Assembly (NCBI GenBank): GCA_020848545.1
Contig: JADLHZ010000084.1
Coordinates: forward strand, 124,001 to 188,000
Direction: 5' to 3'
Length of the DNA: 64,000 nt
From: Deltaproteobacteria bacterium
GTDB lineage: Bacteria > Myxococcota > JADLHZ01
The notes beneath the pieces were generated by a model, which was not told where the DNA came from, did no database searches, and worked only from the letters and a program-made list of their open reading frames with translations. This document shows positions 7,084-15,730 of this stretch, piece by piece. Within the stretch, counting starts at the first letter, position 1. Each line of letters opens with the position of its first letter. The translations under genes and the position numbers were made by a program.

Positions 7084-9431
7084 GGGCACCACGGCGTGAA
7101 GTGCTCGCGCGCGCCAGGCTCGGGCGAAGGGCCGTTGAAGTTGTTGCCGATATACGAGCTGTTCGCGTAACCCGCCGAGAAGCGGCCGTTGCGATCGAGG
7201 CTGTTGATCGGCGTGAAGCTGCCTGAGTCGATGAGGTTCATGTTCGCGTTCGTGCTGCTCTTCTGCAAGCACATGAAGCCGATGTCCGCCGAGGTCGTCG
7301 TCTGGCCGAGATCGACCGCGGCGTCGAACGATTTGCTCGAGAAAAAGCCATTCGGAAGCGCAGCGCACGTGCCACCGGCGTCGAGGTCAAGGTCGCAAAC
7401 GTCTGCTGGGTTCGAGGGTGCTTGCACGACGTTGTCACGGCTGCACGACCCCGTCCACGCGGTAGAGTCAACCGCTTCGGCGATCAGCAGTTGCTCGGTC
7501 GAGGAGTCACGCGTCATGATGTTGTTCCTCATGCACGTGTTCGTCGAAGTGTCGCTGGTGCTGCCCGGCGTGTAGGCGCGTAACGCCGCGCCTTCGTCGG
7601 TCGCGTAGTCGCGCATGTAGAACAGGTTGTGATCGATGAACGTGTCTGCGCTGCCGCCGAGTGCGATCGCGTTCTGGCGCGAACCTTTGATGACGTTACC
7701 GATGACCCTCGTGTTCGCTGCGTAGTGGACGATGATGTTGCCTGTGCCATCCTCGCCGTTCTGATCGGCGCCGCCGCCCATGATGATGTTGTTGGCGATG
7801 ACGTTGCCGCTGCGCTGCGTCGTCGCGTTCACGCCTTCGATGAAGATGCCGCGCTGGTCGTAGCCGACGATGGTACATCCGGCGACGACGTTGTTGTTGC
7901 TCTGGATGTGAAAGACCGTGTCCATGCGGTCCCGATAGGTGTTCATCGTCGCGATATCGCGCGGAATGATCGTGAGATTATGAAACTCGTTGCCTGGGTT
8001 GTTCGCGCCCGTATGGAAGACGACGTCGTTGCCCGAAAAGTTGACGACCAAAGACGTTCCCGCGCGCTGGTGAAAGATGCCGTGCCGCACGTACTTCGTC
8101 GGATTCAGCGCGTCTACCGTATTGCTCGCCAAGTCGATGGTTGACGTGACCGCCATGTCCGCGTCGATCAGAATGTAGATCGGGTCGGAGGTGGCGTTGA
8201 GCGCGCTGTCTGCCGCTGCCCAGCTCGGGCCGTCGGTGACCACAAAACAAACCTTCGTGGCGTCACCGGGCGTCGCAAAAGTCGACGTGCAAAAGACCTC
8301 TTTGCAATCCGGGATCGTGTCAGCGTCGCCGGTCCCAGGCGCGCTGTCGCTGCAGTCGTGGAAGCACGTGGGAATGCCGTCGTCGCAGTCGGCCTTCCCG
8401 CCGGTGCCGTTCACGCAGAGGCCGTCCTTGTCGACGTCGTCACCGTCGTCGAACATGTTCGGCCCGTTGTAGGTGTCGAAGTTCACGCAATCATCGCAGC
8501 CGTCTTGATCCGCGTCGACGCACGCGTGCCTATCCAACGGCGCCACGTCCAACGGCTGCCCGCCGGGCGTCCGATCGTTCACCGTGTCGTTGTCGTCGTC
8601 GAGATCTCCCACGTCGCACAGACCATCCGCGTCGAAGTCGGCCCCGTCCATCGCGGTGCTCGGCGACGCCGGGGTGCGCGACACCGCGCTCGTGCAGTCG
8701 TCACAGCCGTCCATGTCCATGTCGCGGCAGCGCGCCGGATCGTTGTCGTTCGAGTCGCTCGTGTGCGGCGCGCCGTCGTGATCCTCGTCGGTGTCGGTGA
8801 CGTTGCACTTGCCGTCGCCGTTCAAGTCGACGCCGTCGTTCGCCGGCGCGAAGTCGCCGCTCGAACAGTCGTTGCAGCCGTCGTTGTCGAGGTCGGCGCA
8901 GAGGTGATCGTTTCCGTCGTTGCTGTCGGTCGTCGTGTTGACGCAGCTCGCGTTGCCGGCCGTGCCATTGCCGAGCCCATCGCCGTCGACGTCGATGCAA
9001 GTGTCGGCGTCGTCGCACACGTTGTCGCCGTCGACGTTCGGGCACTCTTTTTCGCAGCCGTTCGTCACGTCGCCGTCGTCGTTCACGTGGCCTGGTTCGC
9101 AGCGCGCGATCGCGCATTGCATCGCGGCGCACGTCGGCTCCGACACGAAGGCGGTGCGGCAGGAGTCGTTGCAGCCGGCGCAGTTGTCGAGCGTGCCGGT
9201 CTCCACGAGGTCGATGCCGTTACAGTCTTCATCGATGCCGTTGCACGCGACTTCATCGCGCACCGAGCACGCTTGTGCCGATCCTTCCGCCACGCAGCGG
9301 TGCGACACCTGGCTGCAAACGAAGCCGGCAAGACAACCGCCGCTCTCGTCGCAAGGACGGTTTTCGCGTGAGAACGCGAAGGTCTTGCAGCCGCCGACAA
9401 AGACCAAGGAGACAACGAGCGCTCTCACCAT
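7080..9431 (-). CDS. Surface lipoprotein: Asp/Cys calcium-type repeats plus parallel beta-helix
   Basis: 783 aa. The signal peptide ends in a lipobox (VFVGGC), so an outer-membrane lipoprotein is expected. The N-terminal Cys-rich part (about 20-120) is followed by repeats of the type D.D.DGC.DC (DLDNDGCNDC, DMDMDGCDDC, DADQDGCDDC) resembling thrombospondin type-3 calcium-binding units, about 130-340. The C-terminal half is Asn/Gly/Ile-rich (NVIANNIIMGGG, NTRVIGNVIKGS) like a right-handed parallel beta-helix. It ends with a GARE...CP tail. ATG 9431 overlaps the end of the preceding gene by 7 nt (ATGGTGA), an arrangement repeated exactly at 20184-20190. The ligand or activity is unknown. Confidence 0.8.
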   Translation of the reverse strand: MVRALVVSLVFVGGCKTFAFSRENRPCDESGGCLAGFVCSQVSHRCVAEGSAQACSVRDEVACNGIDEDCNGIDLVETGTLDNCAGCNDSCRTAFVSEPTCAAMQCAIARCEPGHVNDDGDVTNGCEKECPNVDGDNVCDDADTCIDVDGDGLGNGTAGNASCVNTTTDSNDGNDHLCADLDNDGCNDCSSGDFAPANDGVDLNGDGKCNVTDTDEDHDGAPHTSDSNDNDPARCRDMDMDGCDDCTSAVSRTPASPSTAMDGADFDADGLCDVGDLDDDNDTVNDRTPGGQPLDVAPLDRHACVDADQDGCDDCVNFDTYNGPNMFDDGDDVDKDGLCVNGTGGKADCDDGIPTCFHDCSDSAPGTGDADTIPDCKEVFCTSTFATPGDATKVCFVVTDGPSWAAADSALNATSDPIYILIDADMAVTSTIDLASNTVDALNPTKYVRHGIFHQRAGTSLVVNFSGNDVVFHTGANNPGNEFHNLTIIPRDIATMNTYRDRMDTVFHIQSNNNVVAGCTIVGYDQRGIFIEGVNATTQRSGNVIANNIIMGGGADQNGEDGTGNIIVHYAANTRVIGNVIKGSRQNAIALGGSADTFIDHNLFYMRDYATDEGAALRAYTPGSTSDTSTNTCMRNNIMTRDSSTEQLLIAEAVDSTAWTGSCSRDNVVQAPSNPADVCDLDLDAGGTCAALPNGFFSSKSFDAAVDLGQTTTSADIGFMCLQKSSTNANMNLIDSGSFTPINSLDRNGRFSAGYANSSYIGNNFNGPSPEPGAREHFTPWCP

Positions 9432-10300
9432 GGCAGCACCACTCCGGCGCTGGCCCCGTTGCTGCTCACGTTGAGCGTCGCCTTCGCGCGCATGTCGAAC
9501 ACCACGTCGAGCACGATCAGCGCGACCCCGGCCACGACGAAGCCGCCGCCGATGCCCATGCCCAAGTTGGCGATGAGCCCGGCTTGGTTCGCGTCGCGCT
9601 CGATCCGCGCCATGGCGGTCTGCGTCGTCGTGTCGCTCACCGAGGCGCCGAGTTGATCGTGGCGCACGCCGAAGTACGCACCGGTGGCCATTCCGCCCGC
9701 CCCCACCGCCGCGAGCGCGATGCCGACGATCAACAGCGCGCGCGACCGTTTGGCTGGACCAACCGCGACGGGCTCGAGCGCAGGCTCGGCGCTCTCGGCG
9801 CTCTTCTTCTTCGTCGGCATCACCGCTTGCAGCGCGGGCATCTCGGCGGCGTCAGTGGCGAGCACTCTGCCGATCGCGTCCTTCAACTGCTGCTTCGGAT
9901 CGTCGCCGTCGAGCGCGACCTCCGTGCGTTGCACGAGCGTGCCTTCGGTGCTCGCCACGAGGTGAAAGTCGATCTTCTTGCCGCCGGCGCCGATGATCCC
10001 GAGCAAGACTTGCGCGGTCTGCGCCTTTCTGCCGAGCGCCCCGAGGCACGCCGCGTCGGTGCCGCAGCTCGGGTCGCCGATCTTCTTGTGCAGCGCTTTA
10101 CCGGAGAACACCTTGAGCTCGGTCTGCGTCGCGAGCGCCTCGTCGAGCGCGTGTGCCAGCTTTTGCACGACGGCGCTGTCGACCGCGCCTTTCGTTTGCA
10201 GCGGGAGCACGGCGAGCGTGCTCTCGGCGCCCGCGCTTCCCGCGCCGATGACGAGGGTGGCAGTGGCGACGGCCACCCCGAACAGGACGCGTTTGGGCAT
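9425..10300 (-). CDS. Exported protein with C-terminal membrane segments, partner of the lipoprotein
   Basis: 291 aa, not recognised as a named family. There is a signal peptide (to about residue 25, GAGSAGA). A periplasmic alpha/beta region (TLAVLPLQTKGAVDS, VLLGIIGAGGKKIDFHLVAS) resembles the small nucleotide-binding-like domains of periplasmic proteins such as the TolB or CsgG N-termini, but only loosely. Two hydrophobic helices follow at about 187-215 and 245-270. The last codons TGG TGA overlap the ATG GTG of the lipoprotein gene. The same junction, a Trp-ending membrane protein followed by an MVR-starting lipoprotein, recurs at 20184-20190. It is divergent from the TerB-like gene. Confidence 0.7.
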   Translation of the reverse strand: MPKRVLFGVAVATATLVIGAGSAGAESTLAVLPLQTKGAVDSAVVQKLAHALDEALATQTELKVFSGKALHKKIGDPSCGTDAACLGALGRKAQTAQVLLGIIGAGGKKIDFHLVASTEGTLVQRTEVALDGDDPKQQLKDAIGRVLATDAAEMPALQAVMPTKKKSAESAEPALEPVAVGPAKRSRALLIVGIALAAVGAGGMATGAYFGVRHDQLGASVSDTTTQTAMARIERDANQAGLIANLGMGIGGGFVVAGVALIVLDVVFDMRAKATLNVSSNGASAGVVLPW

Positions 10301-10365
10301 CCCATGATGGTAGCGTTCGCCCCCGCCGCTTGTCCAATGTGCCGTTTCGATCCAAGAAGGAGGCC

Positions 10366-10920
10366 ATGGACGACAAGGAAACGCGTAAGCTGGAAGACGC
10401 CTTCTTCATGCAAGAGGACAAGCGCCTGCTCGATCAAATGCGGGCGAAGAAGGCCAAGGCCGAGAAGATCAAAGAATTGCGCGCGTCGACCGGCATCGAC
10501 GACGACGCGCTGCTCGACGCGCTCGTCGAGTCCGGCGCTGAGACGCAGGCGTTGGCTGCGCTGTCGCTGGTGCCGATGCTGCGCGTCGCCTGGGCCGATG
10601 GAACGCTCGACGATAAAGAGCGCGCGGCGGTCTTGCGCGCCGCGAAGGAGAGCGGCATCAGCGCAGACAGCCCGGGTTACGCGATGCTCGAGAAGTGGCT
10701 GAAGCGCGGCCTCGAGCCAGCGCTCGTCACGGCGTGGGCCGCGTTCGCGAAGACCTTGGCGAATCGCTTACACGGCGGCGATCGCGAGTCGCTCGCGGCA
10801 GGCATCGTCGACAAAGCGCGCGTCATCGCCGAAGCGTCGGGCGGCTTCATGGGCATGGGCAACAAAGTGTCGAAGGAAGAGCAGAAGGTGCTCGACGAGC
10901 TGCTGAAGGCGTTCGGCTGA
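10366..10920 (+). CDS. TerB-like domain protein
   Basis: 184 aa, cytoplasmic. An N-terminal charged helix (MDDKETRKLEDAFF) is followed by an all-helical region. Its core LSLVPMLRVAWADGTLDDKE, then R..VL.AA, matches the acidic helix-loop pattern of TerB/DjlA-type domains (about residues 65-100). The start is ATG 10366 because AAGGAGG lies immediately before it, though its spacing is short. An in-frame TTG at 10330 is the alternative. TerB-like domains bind metal or partners in stress-related proteins, but the role here is unknown. It is convergent with the gene ending at 10948, with a 27-nt gap. Confidence 0.65.
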   Translation: MDDKETRKLEDAFFMQEDKRLLDQMRAKKAKAEKIKELRASTGIDDDALLDALVESGAETQALAALSLVPMLRVAWADGTLDDKERAAVLRAAKESGISADSPGYAMLEKWLKRGLEPALVTAWAAFAKTLANRLHGGDRESLAAGIVDKARVIAEASGGFMGMGNKVSKEEQKVLDELLKAFG

Positions 10921-10947
10921 ACACTCGGCCTTCCGGCCCGACGTGCC

Positions 10948-11949
10948 CTACGCGCGCAGAAAGAAATCCTTCGCAAAGCGCGGCTTCGCCGGGTTGTCGC
11001 TGATGTCCGGCAAGGTCGCGATCGCCTGCGCGAGCACTTCGTGCAGCTTCTCGCCGTCGAGCTCCTGCACGCTCACGCTGCCGTCGGCGAGCGAGGACAA
11101 GAGATAGATCGCGCCTTCGCACGGGTAGATCGTCGTCTCGCGGATCAACCACTCTTCGTCGATGAAGTCGTAACGCGTGAGGGCGTCGTAGCTCTCGCTC
11201 GACAAGCCACGCGCGAACGCGTGCAGGCTCTTCACCAAGCGATGATTGCCGTGCTTGTCTTTCTCGAGCAGCGCGCGCTCTTGCAAGCTCTCGGCGTGAC
11301 GGCGAAAGTCCGAGTCGCGCGGGATCGTGGGGATCTCGGCCTCGTCTTCGAAGCACGCGAGCACCTCTTCGATGCTCATGTGATCTTCGACGACGCTGTC
11401 TTCGGCCGTGGCCCGCACGTCGCGCGCGAACACGGCGAACACCAGGTACTCGCCCGGGGAGAACACGACGTCGACGAGGCCCACGGTCTTCGTTGACGGC
11501 TTGAACTGCGCGACGGCGGCGTGCACCATCTCGCGCTCCTTCATCGCCGGGCTGAAGACGTAGTGGCCGCCATCGATCTTGAACTCGACCGCCATGCCGC
11601 CCGCCACGTAGAAGTCGCGCGTCTTCTTCTGGTCGCGCTCGTAACGCTGCCACAAGACCCGCGCGTCGCACTCGGCGACCGTCACCACCGGCTGCAGCGC
11701 TTCGTCTTTGCCGCGCCAGGTGTCGGGATCGACGAGGCCCTTCTTGCACAACGAGTCGTGCGCCGCGCCGAAGAGCTTCGGCTCGCGCTTCTCGGCCTCG
11801 AACACGTAGAGCGGCGATTCCGGCAGGAAGAACATGTTGCAGGTGTAACGAAGGAACGCGACCTCGTCGTCGCTCAGGCGCAGCTCGCGGGGGCCCGTCG
11901 GCGCCTTGTCCGCCTTGCTGCCTTCCGATGTCATGGTGCGGGCGTTCAC
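10948..11949 (-). CDS. Uncharacterised cytoplasmic protein, coupled to the coiled-coil gene
   Basis: 333 aa with no signal peptide or membrane segment, and no recognised family. Visible features are a charged start, a LRLSDDEVAFLRYTCNMFFL block near residues 24-43, and a mixed alpha/beta body with many acidic residues (DVVFSPGEYLVFAVFARD; EEVLACFEDEAEIP). ATG 11949 overlaps the stop of the upstream gene by 4 nt (ATGA), so the two products are probably made together. A secretion chaperone or adaptor role is possible but unproven. Confidence 0.6.
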   Translation of the reverse strand: MNARTMTSEGSKADKAPTGPRELRLSDDEVAFLRYTCNMFFLPESPLYVFEAEKREPKLFGAAHDSLCKKGLVDPDTWRGKDEALQPVVTVAECDARVLWQRYERDQKKTRDFYVAGGMAVEFKIDGGHYVFSPAMKEREMVHAAVAQFKPSTKTVGLVDVVFSPGEYLVFAVFARDVRATAEDSVVEDHMSIEEVLACFEDEAEIPTIPRDSDFRRHAESLQERALLEKDKHGNHRLVKSLHAFARGLSSESYDALTRYDFIDEEWLIRETTIYPCEGAIYLLSSLADGSVSVQELDGEKLHEVLAQAIATLPDISDNPAKPRFAKDFFLRA

Positions 11950-12875
11950 TTCGGCTCTTCCGGATCGCTTTCAAAGAGCTCGTAGAGCGCGGCGAACGCT
12001 TGCACGGTGCGCCCATGGCCGCCGCGTTTTTCTTTGCGCACCTTTTGCATCACTTCGTCGGACAGCTTTTTCTTTGGTGCGTCTTGATCGATCTCGCGCG
12101 CGGCGACCTTGGTGACGACGCGCGACGGGTGCATATCCGAGAGCAGCTCACCGAGCTCGCCGGCGTCTTGGTTCTTCTTCGTGTTGCCGACGTTCGCCTT
12201 CACGACTTTCTTCAAGTGCTCCGGCGTCTCTTCGCTGTCCGGTGAGTAGATCACCTTGCCGAGCCCGAGACCGACGAAGGACTCTGCCCAGCCGGTGTCG
12301 AGCAGCTCCATGCGCGCTTCGATGCTCGCGATCTCTTCGGCCAGGCGCGACTCACTCACGCGCCCGGCGAGCTGCTTCAACGCACGCAGGCGGCGCTTTT
12401 GGATCGCCATCCGGTGCTTGGTGAACGACATGCGCTCGCGCAGCGACGCGATCTCCGCGCGCGTTTGCTCGACGGCGGCGCCAGAGAACTTCGAGCCCGA
12501 CAATTGGTCGAGCAGCGACGCGACCTTCGCTTTGTCGGCCGTGAAGTCTGCGGCGAAGCGGCCGTGGGCGAGGTTCAGGGTGTTGGCGAGCGAGGTCAGC
12601 GCCTTCGGGTCGTTGCGCGTCTGCCGCAACATGTCGTTGAACTTCTGCTCGCTCTCGACCTTCAGCTGCATCTGCGGGCCGGTCGGCGCGGCGAGATCAG
12701 GCGCCTTCTTCGCCGCCGCGTTGGCGCCGCGCTCGAAGCCGTCGTTCGTCGCGGTCTGCTGGCCTTGCTTGGTGCCGCTCTCGACGCCGTCCTTCTTTTG
12801 GACGTCCGGGGCATTCGTCGGCACGATCGGCCCTTGCGGACCGCCCACGCGCCTGCCTCCGCCGATGGTGGACAT
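11946..12875 (-). CDS. Gly-rich N-terminus plus coiled-coil protein, unknown function
   Basis: 309 aa without a cleavable signal. The first 90 residues are disordered and Gly/Gln/Ala-rich (MSTIGGGRRVGGPQGPIVP). A central coiled coil covers about residues 130-215 (KVASLLDQL, SLRERMSFTKHRMAIQKRRL). The C-terminus is Lys/Arg-rich and ends acidic (FESDPEEPK). ATG 12875 is used; an upstream TTG at 12881 is less likely. Disordered N-terminus, coiled coil and no Sec signal are features seen in type III secreted or translocator-related proteins. This gene and its partner could belong to the T3SS 7 kb away, but nothing in the sequence proves it. Confidence 0.6.
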   Translation of the reverse strand: MSTIGGGRRVGGPQGPIVPTNAPDVQKKDGVESGTKQGQQTATNDGFERGANAAAKKAPDLAAPTGPQMQLKVESEQKFNDMLRQTRNDPKALTSLANTLNLAHGRFAADFTADKAKVASLLDQLSGSKFSGAAVEQTRAEIASLRERMSFTKHRMAIQKRRLRALKQLAGRVSESRLAEEIASIEARMELLDTGWAESFVGLGLGKVIYSPDSEETPEHLKKVVKANVGNTKKNQDAGELGELLSDMHPSRVVTKVAAREIDQDAPKKKLSDEVMQKVRKEKRGGHGRTVQAFAALYELFESDPEEPK

Positions 12876-12976
12876 CGCCAAGGGGTGTAGCAGCGCTGGA
12901 CCAGTCGGGCAAATGGATTTCCGCCGCGCCGGCCCGATGATTGACAGCGCCTTTCGCCAATGGCACGGGCCGCGCC

Positions 12977-13462
12977 GTGTCAGACCCCGCCCCCGTCCGC
13001 ATCGAAGGCCTCCGCATCGTCACGCCGAGCGATCGCGAGATCTACGTGCCGTGGAGCGTGGCGCCGCGCGAGGCCGAGGCGTTCGCCGGGACGTGGGACG
13101 CGGTGCCGTTCAAAGCGCGCCACGCGGAGATCATCTTCGATCGCGCGCTGCTTCCGGGCTTCGGGTTTCTTCTGCCGATCGGTCGCACGACGGCGTGCAT
13201 CGGCGTGTGCGAGGCCGGCGCAGACGACAGTGCCGTTGAACCGGCGCTCGCCCGACTCATCGACAAGCACTATCGGCACCGCTTGAGCGGCGCGAAGCTG
13301 ATCGCCGCTCCGTGCGTGGTGAACGTGGCGCCCATGGTGGCACCGCTCACGCTCAGGCGCTGGCTGGCAGTCGTGCCTGGGTTGATTGACGTCTTCGCGG
13401 CGATCGCCAGGCAACGCTACGTGCAGCGCGTCTTGCGGCGCGTGTCGGCCGCGGAAATGTGA
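12977..13462 (+). pseudogene. Truncated FAD-dependent oxidoreductase (geranylgeranyl-reductase-like) fragment
   Basis: A 161-codon frame from GTG 12977 (an in-frame TTG is at 12941). The middle reads ARHAEIIFDRALLPGFGFLL, then PIGRTTACIGVC, like the FD.DLLPGY.W.FPLPGGR.NVGV core of geranylgeranyl-reductase-type flavoenzymes. ARLIDKHYRHRLSGAKL with AAP fits the next segment. The N-terminal Rossmann GxGxxG and the DGANS-type motif are missing, and the length is well under half of the usual 370-420 aa. It therefore looks like a decayed remnant with an internal or N-terminal deletion. It could still encode a small protein. Confidence 0.4.
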
Positions 13463-13478
13463 TAGAAGCACCGCCGTC

Positions 13479-13564
13479 GCCGGGGTGGTGGAACAGGTAG
13501 ACACAGCAGACTTAAAATCTGCTGACGCGTAAGCGTCGTGCCGGTTCGAGTCCGGTCCTCGGCA
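13479..13564 (+). tRNA. tRNA-Leu (anticodon UAA)
   Basis: An 86-nt cloverleaf. Acceptor GCCGGGG (13479-13485) pairs with CCTCGGC (13557-13563), with one G-U. The anticodon stem GCAGA/TCTGC encloses loop CTTAAAA, with anticodon TAA at 13513-13515. The long variable arm (GACGCGTAAGCGTC) is typical of class II tRNA-Leu. The T-arm is CCGG-TTCGAGT-CCGG. Discriminator A is at 13564. The 3' CCA is not encoded (CAT follows). Confidence 0.95.
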
Positions 13565-13582
13565 CATCTCAGAGAGGGAGTC

Positions 13583-14656
13583 ATGGCCACCAAAGAACAA
13601 GTCGTCTCCGCGTTGAGCAAGGTGAACGATCCCGAGCTGCACAAGGATCTCGTCACGCTCGGCATGGTGAAGGATGTGCACGCAGACGGCGCGAGCGTAC
13701 GCCTCGGCATCGAGCTGACGACGCCGGCGTGCCCGTTGAAAGACAAGATCCGCGGAGACGTCGAGGCGGCGTTGAAGGCGATCGGCGTCGACAGGGTGGA
13801 CATCACGTGGGGCGCGCAAGTGCGCTCCGGTCGCGCCGCGCTGAACGCCGGCGATTTCTTGCCGCAAGTGAAGAACGTCTTACTCGTCGGCTCCGGCAAG
13901 GGCGGCGTCGGCAAGAGCACGGTGGCGGCGAACCTCGCGTGCGCGCTGCAGCGGCTCGGCGCCAAGACCGGCCTGCTCGACGCCGACATCTACGGGCCGA
14001 GCGTGCCGACGATGTTCGGCACGCACGAGAAGCCGAAGATGGCGGAGAACGGCAAGCAGCTCGAGCCGGTGAAGGCGTTCGGCCTCGAGCTCATGTCGAT
14101 CGGCTTCCTCGTCGATCCGAACGAAGCGATCGTCTGGCGCGGGCCGATGCTCGCGAGCGCGGTGCAGCAGTTCATGAAGGACGTCGCGTGGAGCGCGCTC
14201 GACTACTTGATCGTCGACTTGCCGCCAGGCACCGGCGACGTGCAGCTCACGCTCAGCCAGACCCTGAAAGTGAGCGGCGCGTTGGTGGTGACCACGCCGC
14301 AGACCGTCGCGTTGGCGGACGTGGTGCGGGCCAAGGCGATGTTCGATAAAGTGAACATCCCCGTCATCGGCCTCGTCGAGAACATGTCGAGCTTCGTTTG
14401 CGGCAAGTGCGACACGCGCCACTACATCTTCGATCGCGGCGGCGGCGAGCGGGCGGCGGCCGGCATGAACGTGCCCTTCCTCGGCGAGCTGCCGTTGGTC
14501 ACCGATGTGCGCGAGGCGGGTGACGCGGGCATTCCCATCGTCGAGCGGGCGCCCGAGTCGCCCGGCGGGAAGGCGTTCTTGAGCTTGGCCGGCCGCGTCG
14601 CAGACCGACTGAGCGTTCTCGCAGCGCGTCAAACTTCGCTCAAAATCGTGGCCTGA
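13583..14656 (+). CDS. mrp: Mrp/NBP35-family Fe-S cluster carrier ATPase
   Basis: A 357-aa cytosolic P-loop ATPase that binds and transfers Fe-S clusters. The N-terminal DUF59/MIP18-like domain (about residues 1-85) carries TTPACPLKD. The deviant Walker A GSGKGGVGKST lies at about 108-118, followed by DADIYGPSVP. Near the C-terminus the CxxC pair is CGKC (in FVCGKCDTRHYIF), the bridging cluster site, where many relatives have CPHC. ATG 13583 follows GAGAGGGAG. Longer frames would run into the tRNA-Leu gene just upstream and are rejected. Confidence 0.93.
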   Translation: MATKEQVVSALSKVNDPELHKDLVTLGMVKDVHADGASVRLGIELTTPACPLKDKIRGDVEAALKAIGVDRVDITWGAQVRSGRAALNAGDFLPQVKNVLLVGSGKGGVGKSTVAANLACALQRLGAKTGLLDADIYGPSVPTMFGTHEKPKMAENGKQLEPVKAFGLELMSIGFLVDPNEAIVWRGPMLASAVQQFMKDVAWSALDYLIVDLPPGTGDVQLTLSQTLKVSGALVVTTPQTVALADVVRAKAMFDKVNIPVIGLVENMSSFVCGKCDTRHYIFDRGGGERAAAGMNVPFLGELPLVTDVREAGDAGIPIVERAPESPGGKAFLSLAGRVADRLSVLAARQTSLKIVA

Positions 14657-14763
14657 GGCCGGATTGTCGCCCTTGCTTGACGGTGAGCGCGCCGCGTTTG
14701 GCCGCCGGCCGGTAAGCGCGCGCTAATCGCAACGGTCGGATTTTCCCGGTCGATACTGATGGC

Positions 14764-15135
14764 GTGACACTCGAGCCCCCACTGAGCCTGCAGATCACCC
14801 GGACGCCGACCGTCACGCTGATCTCTTCGGTGCTGGCGCTCTTTGCCGGGATGTTCGCGTTCGACGTCGAGCGCGCTGCGCCAGAACGCCCGGCGCTTCA
14901 CCTGCCGTCGAACTACGACGATGTCCACATCTCGACCAAGCTCCGGGATCGCTTGAACGCCGACGAGTCGCTGTCGATCACGGCCAAGTCGATCAAGCTG
15001 TATACGACCGGCGGCGTCGTCAAGCTGCGCGGACAGGTGATTCGCAAGACCGAGCGCGATCGCATCGTGGCCGCGGCGAAGACCATCGCCGGCGTCAAGT
15101 CGGTCGACGACCAACTGAAGATCCTCCTCGAATAG
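14764..15135 (+). CDS. BON-domain periplasmic protein
   Basis: A 123-aa small exported protein starting at GTG 14764. A hydrophobic segment at about residues 17-33 (TVTLISSVLALFAGMFAF) acts as signal or anchor. One BON domain follows (about 50-123: ISTKLRDRLNADESLSI, then GGVVKLRGQV, then IAGVKSVDDQL). BON domains of the OsmY type bind membranes or peptidoglycan and are linked to osmotic and envelope stress. It sits alone downstream of mrp, with a 107-nt gap that shows no clear terminator. Confidence 0.8.
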   Translation: MTLEPPLSLQITRTPTVTLISSVLALFAGMFAFDVERAAPERPALHLPSNYDDVHISTKLRDRLNADESLSITAKSIKLYTTGGVVKLRGQVIRKTERDRIVAAAKTIAGVKSVDDQLKILLE

Positions 15136-15207
15136 GCGCCCTTCTGCAGGCCATTGGCGTCCTTCTTCGTGCGGCTCCTCCGAGAACGCATGCGGAGGAT
15201 GAAGACC

Positions 15208-15681
15208 ATGGCGGAGTACATCAAGGGTGTGACTTTGAGCGGCGGCACGCGTGCCGGCTTGCTTTGGGGCAACGACGGCAGCTTCGGACAAACGATGGCA
15301 GCGACCGCTGGCCTCTCGAGCGGAGTGTTCGCATTCTCGTGGATCTTCCGCGCGCAGGTCGGTGTCAGCGGCACGGCTGGCGCGGCACACCTACCGAGCG
15401 GCTGGAAGGAGCTCTATGGCGGAGGCGTCAAAGCGTCGATCGGAGTGCTGACGCTGCCCGAGGCGGGCGGCGTGACCGTCGGCGCTGAAGTCCTGAACGT
15501 CGGCGTCCGGCTGCTCGCGCAGATTAACGTGCCGCTTCCCATCGAGGCGCTGACGAGCAACAACGTCTTTGTCTCCCTCCACGCCGGTTACGAGCACAAC
15601 CTCATGACGGACTACAAAACGCGGCCGACGCACATGCACGGCTTCTTCCTCAGCGCGTCGGTGAACGCGTTCCGTTACTGA
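15208..15681 (+). CDS. Small uncharacterised beta-rich protein
   Basis: 157 aa from ATG 15208, chosen because GGAGG (15194-15198) lies 9 nt upstream; earlier in-frame starts (TTG 15154, ATG 15190) lack one. There is no signal peptide with this start. The body alternates Gly-rich and hydrophobic stretches (GLLWGNDGSFGQTMAATAGL, VGAEVLNVGVRLLAQINVPL) and ends in an aromatic residue (NAFRY), somewhat like a small beta-sheet or barrel protein. No family is recognised. Confidence 0.55.
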   Translation: MAEYIKGVTLSGGTRAGLLWGNDGSFGQTMAATAGLSSGVFAFSWIFRAQVGVSGTAGAAHLPSGWKELYGGGVKASIGVLTLPEAGGVTVGAEVLNVGVRLLAQINVPLPIEALTSNNVFVSLHAGYEHNLMTDYKTRPTHMHGFFLSASVNAFRY

Positions 15682-15730
15682 TCCGTGCGATGAAACGTGC
15701 GGGCGCGCTTGCTGAGACTACACTCCGCGG

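Noticed and set aside
8358-9371. A 337-codon frame antisense to the Asp/Cys-repeat lipoprotein
   Set aside because: Its V-A-V-D/R repeats simply mirror the Asp codons of the lipoprotein repeats.
12980-13867. A 295-codon reverse frame crossing the tRNA gene
   Set aside because: It runs through tRNA-Leu and into mrp, which a real gene would not do, and no motif is visible.
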